A program made the translations under genes and the position numbers. A DNA stretch of 46,944 bases from an uncultured Geobacteraceae bacterium (GTDB lineage: Bacteria > Desulfobacterota > Desulfuromonadia > Geobacterales > Pseudopelobacteraceae), in contig CAIMXI010000412.1 in assembly GCA_903845365.1 (NCBI GenBank), forward strand, positions 1 through 46,944. The letters are read 5' to 3'. A model generated the notes under the pieces. It saw only the letters and a program-made list of their open reading frames with translations. It did not search any database and was not told the DNA's origin. Below, in pieces: positions 41,133-46,944 of this stretch (position 1 is its first letter; each line of letters begins with the position of its first letter).

Positions 41133-42448
41133 TGAACGATATACAGGTTGGTCTGATAGGATTTGGTAATATTGGCGCTGGAGTCGTCAGGCTGCTGCAA
41201 GATAATGCAGACGTTATTCGCAGCAAAGTCGGAACCGGCATTGTACTGAAGCGCATTGCCGACCTGGATATTACAAGTGATCGCGGTGTTGTCGTCGATC
41301 CCGGTCTACTGACGACCAGCGTCGATGACATTTTCAATGACCCGGAAATATCGGTGGTCATCGAATTGATCGGCGGCTATGAACCGGCCAAAACATTCGT
41401 ATTGAAGGCTATCGAGAAGGGGAAACATATCGTTACCGCCAACAAGGCGCTCCTGGCTCTCCATGGTTCTGAGATTTACGCTGCTGCAGTCCGCAAAGGG
41501 GTCGAAGTACAGTTTGAGGCCTCAGTCGGCGGCGGTATTCCTGTGCTGACGGCGATAAAGAGCAATCTGGCCGCCAATTATTTCAGCAGCGTTTTCGGTA
41601 TAATGAACGGCACCTGCAATTACATTCTGACCCGTATGACTCAAGAGGGCGCAGCTTTTAGTGATGTATTGAAGGTTGCCCAGGAACTTGGCTATGCCGA
41701 ACCTGATCCGACATTTGATGTCGAGGGAGTTGATACCGCGCACAAGCTGGCTGTTCTCATCTCACTCTGTTTTGGCACCAACATAGATTTTAGCGATATA
41801 CATACTGAAGGAATCACAAATATCAGCGGCATGGATGTCAAGTATGCTGCAGAATTCGGCTATCGCATCAAGCTGCTGGCAATTGGCAAGCTTGTAGATG
41901 GCAAAATCGAAGCCCGTGTGCACCCGACCATGATCCCGCTCGACAGCCCTCTGGCAGATATTCATGGTGTGTTCAATGCCATCAGGCTGACCGGAGATTT
42001 TGTCGGTCCGGTCATGTTCTCCGGTCGTGGCGCCGGCCAGAATCCGACTGCCAGTGCGATTGTCGGTGATTTGATAGGTCTTTCGCGCAGCATGAGGGTC
42101 GGTGCCGGGCGACGTATGTCACCTCTCGGCTTTATGGACGAAGCTATTGTCACAATCCCGGTCAAGCCGATGGCTGATGTCTTCAGCAAATATATGCTCC
42201 GTTTCAGTGCCCTCGACAAGCCGGGTGTGCTGGGAGGGATCGCCGGAGCTCTCGGGTTATATGGCATCAGCATCGAATCGATGGTGCAGACATCTCATGA
42301 CGTTGCTGACTCTACGCCGGTTGCGATTGTCATTATGACTCACGAGGCTCGTGAAGGTTCGATTCAGGAGGCGCTATCAGAGATCGATCAGCTTGACATC
42401 ATCTGTGAGAAGACCAGTTTCATTCGTATTGAAGAGAATCTGGAGTAA
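41129..42448 (+). CDS. hom: Homoserine dehydrogenase
   Basis: A 439-residue cytoplasmic enzyme reducing aspartate semialdehyde to homoserine for threonine and methionine. The NAD(P)-binding fold is seen in [18 protein letters not shown]. The catalytic region has [37 protein letters not shown] and [21 protein letters not shown]-terminal ACT domain ([20 protein letters not shown]) likely gives threonine feedback control. The start ATG lies in an ATGA overlap with nusB. The gap to trpB2 is 17 bases. Confidence 0.96.
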   Translation: MMNDIQVGLIGFGNIGAGVVRLLQDNADVIRSKVGTGIVLKRIADLDITSDRGVVVDPGLLTTSVDDIFNDPEISVVIELIGGYEPAKTFVLKAIEKGKHIVTANKALLALHGSEIYAAAVRKGVEVQFEASVGGGIPVLTAIKSNLAANYFSSVFGIMNGTCNYILTRMTQEGAAFSDVLKVAQELGYAEPDPTFDVEGVDTAHKLAVLISLCFGTNIDFSDIHTEGITNISGMDVKYAAEFGYRIKLLAIGKLVDGKIEARVHPTMIPLDSPLADIHGVFNAIRLTGDFVGPVMFSGRGAGQNPTASAIVGDLIGLSRSMRVGAGRRMSPLGFMDEAIVTIPVKPMADVFSKYMLRFSALDKPGVLGGIAGALGLYGISIESMVQTSHDVADSTPVAIVIMTHEAREGSIQEALSEIDQLDIICEKTSFIRIEENLE

Positions 42449-42465
42449 TAATTGAGGAGGAAGAG

Positions 42466-43821
42466 ATGAACACAAAAATATTGCTGCCCGAAGAGCAGAT
42501 CCCGCGTCAATGGTACAACATCATTCCCGATATGCCAGGACCACTGGCACCTGTCATCAGCCCACGCACCATGCAGCCGGTTACGCCGGACGAAATGCTA
42601 GCCATCTTCCCGATGGCCCTGATAGAGCAGGAGATGTCAATGCAGCGCTGGATCGATATCCCTGATGAAGTCCGGGAAATCTATAAACTCTGGCGGCCAT
42701 CGCCGCTGTTTCGTGCTCACCGCCTGGAAAAGGCGCTGGGGACTCCGGCAAAGATTTATTACAAATATGAGGGAGTCTCCCCGGCCGGTTCGCATAAACC
42801 TAACTCTGCCATTCCGCAGGCATACTACAACAAACAGGCTGGCATCCGCCGTCTGGCGACTGAGACTGGTGCCGGTCAATGGGGAAGTTCCCTCTCCCTT
42901 GCCTGTTCGATGTTTGGTCTGGAATGCACAATCTACATGGTCAAAGTCTCCTGCACCCAGAAGCCGTACCGCAAGAGCATGATGCAGTTATGGGGTGCCC
43001 AGGTGATTCCTTCTCCATCAGAGTTCACCAACTCCGGGCGCTCAATTCTGGCTCATGACCCAGATTGCCCCGGCAGCCTCGGTATTGCCATCTCTGAGGC
43101 GGTTGAGGATGCCGCCACCCATGCCGACACCAATTACGCTCTGGGAAGCGTACTCAACCACGTATGTCTGCATCAGACCATTATCGGGCAGGAGGCGCAG
43201 GCGCAGTTCAAAATCGCCGGAGATTACCCGGATGTTGTCATCGCCTGTTGCGGTGGCGGCTCAAATTTCGCCGGTCTGGCTTTCCCTTTTATTGCCGATC
43301 GTGCGACCGGCAAAAATGTTCGTTGCCTTGCCGTTGAGCCGTCATCATGCCCTACTCTGACAAAAGGGGTCTACGCCTTTGATTACGGAGATACCGCCAA
43401 AGTTGCTCCGATTGCCATGATGTACACTTTGGGTCACGACTTTATGCCTCCTGGCATTCATGCAGGCGGTCTTCGCTATCATGGTGAGTCTCCGCTGGTC
43501 TCTCAGTTGTATAATGCCGGTCAGATCGAAGCCAAATCGTACAGGCAGAACGCCTGTTTCGAGGGAGCGCTCCTGTTCGCCCGTAGTGAGGGGATTGTTC
43601 CGGCGCCAGAATCAGCGCACGCAGTGCGAGCCGCAATTGACGAGGCCGTTCTGGCAAAAGAGGAGGGCAAGGAGCGCACCATTTTGTTTGGTCTTTCCGG
43701 GCATGGACAGCTTGATATGGGTGCGTACGACGCATATCTCTCCGGTAATCTGGAAGATTACGAATACCCGTCCGAGTTGGTAAGATCAGCGCTGGAGCGG
43801 CTGCCGAAAATAAATCTGTAG
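42466..43821 (+). CDS. TrpB2-type PLP enzyme (second tryptophan synthase beta-like protein)
   Basis: A 451-residue fold-type II PLP enzyme of the TrpB2 group, longer than ordinary TrpB and with its own N-terminal block ([20 protein letters not shown]). The PLP lysine lies in [20 protein letters not shown], the glycine-rich phosphate loop in [14 protein letters not shown], and the C-terminal loop in [13 protein letters not shown]. TrpB2 proteins make tryptophan from indole and serine and often work without TrpA. The standard trpB occurs at 45424, so this genome carries both types. AGGAGGAAGAG precedes the ATG. Confidence 0.92.
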   Translation: MNTKILLPEEQIPRQWYNIIPDMPGPLAPVISPRTMQPVTPDEMLAIFPMALIEQEMSMQRWIDIPDEVREIYKLWRPSPLFRAHRLEKALGTPAKIYYKYEGVSPAGSHKPNSAIPQAYYNKQAGIRRLATETGAGQWGSSLSLACSMFGLECTIYMVKVSCTQKPYRKSMMQLWGAQVIPSPSEFTNSGRSILAHDPDCPGSLGIAISEAVEDAATHADTNYALGSVLNHVCLHQTIIGQEAQAQFKIAGDYPDVVIACCGGGSNFAGLAFPFIADRATGKNVRCLAVEPSSCPTLTKGVYAFDYGDTAKVAPIAMMYTLGHDFMPPGIHAGGLRYHGESPLVSQLYNAGQIEAKSYRQNACFEGALLFARSEGIVPAPESAHAVRAAIDEAVLAKEEGKERTILFGLSGHGQLDMGAYDAYLSGNLEDYEYPSELVRSALERLPKINL

Positions 43822-43865
43822 CAACAGAGTAGCACATCACTCATTTACCGGCACAGGAGCATTGC

Positions 43866-44294
43866 ATGATCCTCGACTTTTCTTCACTTGCGAACGCTAT
43901 TGGGCAATTGGAAAAAAGCATCCATTTTGCGAAATCAGAAATGGCGAAACAAGATGATGAACTGTTTGAGCAACTACGGAACTCTGTCATTCAATGCTTT
44001 GAATTTACCTATGAGTTGAGTTGGAAAATGCTGAAGCGTTACCTGGAAGTAACCGCTGCAAACCCCGACGAAATTGACGCATGCTCATTTCAGGATTTAA
44101 TTCGCAGGGGTAACGAGCACGGATTATTACGTTCAGACTGGCTGTGCTGGAAAACCTATCGACAGGCACGTACTGACAGCAGTCATACCTACGATGCTGA
44201 CAAGGCCGAAAAAGTATATGAAATTGCCCCGGATTTTTTGGAAGAGGCGCTGTATCTGCATCTACAACTGGTTTCTAGAACTAAACTCCAGTGA
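43866..44294 (+). CDS. HEPN-type protein of the HI0074 family (toxin or substrate-binding partner)
   Basis: A 142-residue all-helical protein of the HI0074 nucleotidyltransferase-substrate-binding family, now grouped with HEPN toxins. QCFEFTYELSWKMLKRYLEV is the family core. The HEPN RNase motif R-x4-H is present as RTDSSH (102-107), followed by TYD. HEPN partners of this type cleave RNA and are neutralised by AMP addition from their MNT partner. Overlaps the MNT gene by four bases (GTGA). The pair is inserted between trpB2 and trpF. Confidence 0.82.
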   Translation: MILDFSSLANAIGQLEKSIHFAKSEMAKQDDELFEQLRNSVIQCFEFTYELSWKMLKRYLEVTAANPDEIDACSFQDLIRRGNEHGLLRSDWLCWKTYRQARTDSSHTYDADKAEKVYEIAPDFLEEALYLHLQLVSRTKLQ

Positions 44295-44638
44295 AAACAG
44301 CACTTGACTTATCTGTACTTGCACTCAATCAACATGATTTGGGTGAAGTTTGCCGGATTCTTGCGGAATGCGTCCCGGAATATAGCGTATGTGCGTTTGG
44401 CTCACGAGTAACCGGTAAAGCAAAGCCCTACTCTGACCTTGATCTGGTGGTGCTTGCAGATCAACCTCTGACACTGGCTTGTATGGCATCGATCAAGGAT
44501 GCCTTTGATGAATCGGATTTGCCTATTCGAGTTGATGTGGTTGATTGGGCGGCGACCGGTGCCGCTTTTCGCGAAATTATTGAGCAAAATTATGTGGTGA
44601 TTCAGCAGGGTGGGGGCGCGAACCGGGAAAAAGAGTAG
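44291..44638 (+). CDS. Minimal nucleotidyltransferase (MNT-type antitoxin)
   Basis: A 115-residue MNT-fold protein with the signature GSRVTGKAKPYSDLDLVV (residues 37-54), including GS and the two metal-binding aspartates (Asp49, Asp51), and a third acidic position in RVDVVDWA. Partners of HEPN proteins transfer AMP to tyrosine of the toxin. The start is GTG at 44291 overlapping the HEPN stop. Intact length for the family. Confidence 0.85.
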   Translation: MKTALDLSVLALNQHDLGEVCRILAECVPEYSVCAFGSRVTGKAKPYSDLDLVVLADQPLTLACMASIKDAFDESDLPIRVDVVDWAATGAAFREIIEQNYVVIQQGGGANREKE

Positions 44639-44812
44639 AACCATATATTTAACAGCATCTTGGTCCGGGCTTGTCCGTGTTAGTCCCTTACAGCTTGATT
44701 CTTTACAGAACCTGATCCGCCTTTATCCGTTCAATCCGCCTTTTCCGCGTTCTATTGCCTCTATTCTGCCTGTTTGGTTCCGGCTTCGCCGGCTTATGGA
44801 CGTGAATTTACT
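44639..44812. repeat. Intergenic stretch with degenerate repeats before trpF
   Basis: No gene. It holds GTCCGGGCTTGTCCGTGTTAG, a degenerate series ATCCGCCTTTATCCGTTC / AATCCGCCTTTTCCGCGTTC (44715-44752) and a small palindrome CCGGCTTCGCCGG (44780-44792). ATCCGCCTTTATC is the inverse of the GATAAAGGCGGAT seen at 539-551. It separates trpF from any upstream trp gene; no clear trpF promoter was identified. Confidence 0.35.
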
Positions 44813-45424
44813 ATGGTTAAAGTAAAAATCTGCGGTATAACAAACCCTGAAGATGCCCTGATGTCCGTCGAGGCCGGAGCGGATGCTCTTGGCTTCGTCT
44901 TTTTTCAAGGATCATCTCGTTTTATTTCACCGGCACAGGCTACGGCGATTATCTGTCGTCTGCCGCCATTCGTGCAGACAGTCGGGCTGTTTGTCAACGA
45001 GGAGCTGGCGACGGTCAACGCCGTTGCTGACCAGTGCCGTCTGGACATTGTTCAACTCCATGGCGGGGAGTCGCCCGATTACTGCCATGCTATCAGGCGG
45101 AGAATCATCAAGGCTTTCCGGGTGAAAGATGCTGCCAGCCTCGATCTTGTGGTAGAGTATCATGTTGCTGGTATTCTGCTGGATGCCTGGTCACCGGCTG
45201 CACATGGCGGTACCGGCATGACTTTTAATTGGGATATTGCTGCACGCGCTGCGGTTTCGCGTCCACTTATTCTTGCCGGAGGGCTGACACCGGAGAATGT
45301 CGCTGAAGCGGTTGTCACGGTGCGTCCATATGCGGTGGATGTGTCAAGCGGTGTCGAGAGCGCGCCGGGGAAAAAGGACGCCGGACTGGTTAGCCGCTTT
45401 ATCAGAGCAACAAGGAGTAAGTAG
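44813..45424 (+). CDS. trpF: Phosphoribosylanthranilate isomerase
   Basis: A 203-residue TIM-barrel enzyme of tryptophan synthesis. Motifs: [70 protein letters not shown] and [15 protein letters not shown]. The start at 44813 gives the usual [11 protein letters not shown]-terminus; a longer in-frame start at 44774 adds residues unlike the family. The trpB start shares one base with this stop (TAGTG). Confidence 0.96.
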   Translation: MVKVKICGITNPEDALMSVEAGADALGFVFFQGSSRFISPAQATAIICRLPPFVQTVGLFVNEELATVNAVADQCRLDIVQLHGGESPDYCHAIRRRIIKAFRVKDAASLDLVVEYHVAGILLDAWSPAAHGGTGMTFNWDIAARAAVSRPLILAGGLTPENVAEAVVTVRPYAVDVSSGVESAPGKKDAGLVSRFIRATRSK

Positions 45425-46614
45425 TGAAACTACCGGATAAAAAAGGGCATTTCGGTCAGTACGGCGGGCGCTATGTTCCCGAAACGCTTATGCCGGCGCT
45501 GCTGGAGTTGGAGAAGGCTTACGAGCATTTCAGCCATGATAAAGAATTCAAACAGGAGTTCAACTACTATCTGCGGCAGTATGTGGGGCGTCCCAATCCG
45601 CTCTATTTTGCTGAAAAACTGACACGAAAGCTCGGCGGCGCCCGGATATATCTAAAGCGTGAAGACCTGAATCATACTGGCGCCCACAAGATTAACAATA
45701 CCATCGGCCAGGGATTGCTGGCGCGGAGAATGGGGAAAAAACGGGTGATTGCCGAGACCGGCGCTGGCATGCATGGTGTGGCGACCGCCACCGTTGCGGC
45801 TCTGTTCGGCATGTCGTGCGAAGTTTTTATGGGTGAAGAAGATACCCATCGGCAGGCTCAGAATGTGTTTCGCATGAAGCTGCTCGGCGCGACGGTAACT
45901 CCGGTCACCGCCGGTACCGCCACCCTGAAAGATGCCATGAATGAGGCGATGCGCAACTGGGTAACCACCATCCATGAGACTTTTTATGTGATCGGCACAG
46001 TGGCGGGACCGCACCCGTATCCGATGATGGTGCGCGATTTTCAGTCGGTAATCGGCGCTGAAGTCAGGCGACAGCACTATAAAGTTGAAGGGCGGCTGCC
46101 GGATTACCTGGTGGCCTGTGTCGGTGGCGGGAGTAACGCACTGGGGCTCTTCTATCCATTCCTTAAAGACAAATCGGTCGGCATTATCGGCGTTGAAGCT
46201 GCCGGTTACGGCATTGATACCGGCAAACACGCCGCGCCGCTCTGCGCCGGATCACCAGGTATCCTGCATGGCAACAAGACCTATCTGCTGCAGGATCAGC
46301 ATGGCCAGATCACTCACGCACACTCCATCTCGGCAGGACTGGATTACCCTGGTGTCGGCCCGGAACATTCCTGGCTGAAGGATTCCGGCCGTGCTAAATA
46401 TGTTTCCATCACTGACGCTGAGGCGCTGGAAGGATTCAGTACTCTGACTCGTGAAGAGGGTATTATCCCGGCACTTGAATCCTCTCATGCGATTGCCCAC
46501 GTTATGAAACTGGCTCCCACATTGCGTAAAGATAAAACTATTGTCGTTTGTCTCTCCGGTCGTGGTGACAAGGATATGCATACGGTGGCTGAAGCGTTGG
46601 GAGTAGTGTTTTAG
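45424..46614 (+). CDS. trpB: Tryptophan synthase beta chain
   Basis: A 396-residue PLP enzyme that condenses indole with serine, normally in complex with TrpA. Motifs: [39 protein letters not shown] (PLP lysine), [32 protein letters not shown] and [15 protein letters not shown]. The start GTG has GGAG seven bases upstream. trpA is expected just downstream but the next DNA holds a VapC remnant, so it is not adjacent within the window. Confidence 0.97.
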   Translation: MKLPDKKGHFGQYGGRYVPETLMPALLELEKAYEHFSHDKEFKQEFNYYLRQYVGRPNPLYFAEKLTRKLGGARIYLKREDLNHTGAHKINNTIGQGLLARRMGKKRVIAETGAGMHGVATATVAALFGMSCEVFMGEEDTHRQAQNVFRMKLLGATVTPVTAGTATLKDAMNEAMRNWVTTIHETFYVIGTVAGPHPYPMMVRDFQSVIGAEVRRQHYKVEGRLPDYLVACVGGGSNALGLFYPFLKDKSVGIIGVEAAGYGIDTGKHAAPLCAGSPGILHGNKTYLLQDQHGQITHAHSISAGLDYPGVGPEHSWLKDSGRAKYVSITDAEALEGFSTLTREEGIIPALESSHAIAHVMKLAPTLRKDKTIVVCLSGRGDKDMHTVAEALGVVF

Positions 46615-46652
46615 CGGCTCACGATGATTAGTTTTTTATCAATCCTTTGATT

Positions 46653-46838
46653 TTATGGAGTAATCAATTTCAGAGAAGGAAAATAGGTGCGGTACCGTGT
46701 GGCGTCACGGGTCAAAAGCGTTAGGCCCGATACAGCCGCGTGGGCTCCGATAAAGAAATCCGGCAATGGTGACTGTTTTGTCCCCCCCAGTTTGCGATAT
46801 CGTATAAACTCGATGTTCAAGTTTTTATTTGTTGACAA
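46653..46838 (-). pseudogene. C-terminal remnant of a VapC-type PIN toxin
   Basis: A minus-strand frame encodes SPLPDFFIGAHAAVSGLTLL followed by TRDATRYRTYFP, the last part of a PIN ribonuclease with its final catalytic Asp. The frame is closed by TGA just upstream of 46838, and the N-terminal ~80 residues are absent. No antitoxin gene was recognised in 46839-46944. Confidence 0.6.
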
Positions 46839-46944
46839 TCACTGATGTTGTTCTCCAACCAATTTCAAGCAAGTATCGCATGGCGAGCCAGTGAAGGTGT
46901 TGCATCCATACGACCGAGATCACGACCGCTCATATGCTTTTTGG
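46839..46944. other. Right-edge segment with no recognised gene
   Basis: A short minus-strand frame (SGRDLGRMDATPSLARHAIL) is visible but matches nothing known to me, and the window edge cuts it. Confidence 0.2.

Noticed and set aside
1..46944. tRNA, rRNA or replication origin
   Set aside because: No cloverleaf sequences, rRNA signatures or DnaA-box clusters were recognised by eye; a tool such as tRNAscan or Infernal would be decisive.

Overview
The window looks like a chromosomal segment from a Geobacter-like member of the Desulfuromonadia (Geobacterales). This is inferred from gene content and from order typical of that group: a polysaccharide operon with a PHP-type phosphatase and BY-kinase, guaB-guaA, a cbb3 oxidase set with an extra c-type heme domain, a FixH-like protein, two tandem PpiC lipoproteins, ribH-nusB-hom, and trpF-trpB. 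Base composition is intermediate, with a clearly AT-rich patch at about 10.4-13.8 kb.

Layout. 1-0.6 kb: the tail of a PAS-containing signalling protein and a MITE-like palindrome. 0.6-10.35 kb (minus strand): an eight-gene exopolysaccharide (EPS) polymerisation and export operon (exported 14-residue-repeat protein, outer-membrane barrel, FecR-domain protein, Wza-like SLBB protein, Wzz/BY-kinase, CpsB-like phosphatase, Wzy/WaaL-like polymerase, sugar nucleotidyltransferase). 10.6-13.6 kb (minus strand): an AT-rich accessory operon (AraC-type regulator, SurA-N-like protein, HAMP-like membrane protein, exported HExxH protein). 13.8-16.5 kb (plus strand): the initiating phosphoglycosyl transferase and a GGDEF-PilZ protein. 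16.8-19.9 kb: guaB and guaA. 20.1-23.1 kb: ccoNOQP-like oxidase. 23.1-26.6 kb: a LarA-like protein, a YkgJ-type cysteine-cluster protein and an unusual NudC-RlpA fusion. 26.7-34.0 kb: a decaying region holding a frameshifted FixH-like gene, a truncated SafE-like gene, transposase remnants, a beheaded ompW, a PIN/UPF0175 toxin-antitoxin pair, REP-like repeats, and ppx and sixA remnants. Intact yaaR, TPR, TatD-radical SAM and CHAD genes lie among them. 34.1-38.0 kb: a glycosyltransferase and heptose operon (gmhA, hldE). 38.0-40.0 kb: two PpiC-type foldase lipoproteins. 40.2-46.6 kb: ribH, nusB, hom, trpB2, a HEPN/MNT pair, trpF and trpB. The right edge holds a VapC remnant.

The strongest system-level signal is in the EPS locus. 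The 12-base motif ATTCGTAGAAAA occurs as a direct-repeat pair with exactly 21-bp spacing in both the promoter region of the export operon (minus strand, 10527-10559) and that of the initiating transferase (plus strand, 13621-13653). Each pair has the same orientation relative to its downstream gene. A TAGTCT lies exactly 29 bases further on in both, followed by a TTTTTAATTAAATT-like tract. The araC gene lies beside one pair and between the two, so it is the obvious candidate regulator. It would coordinate chain initiation, a c-di-GMP protein and the export machinery. The locus contains no glycosyltransferase other than the initiating one, so chain-extending enzymes must be encoded elsewhere.
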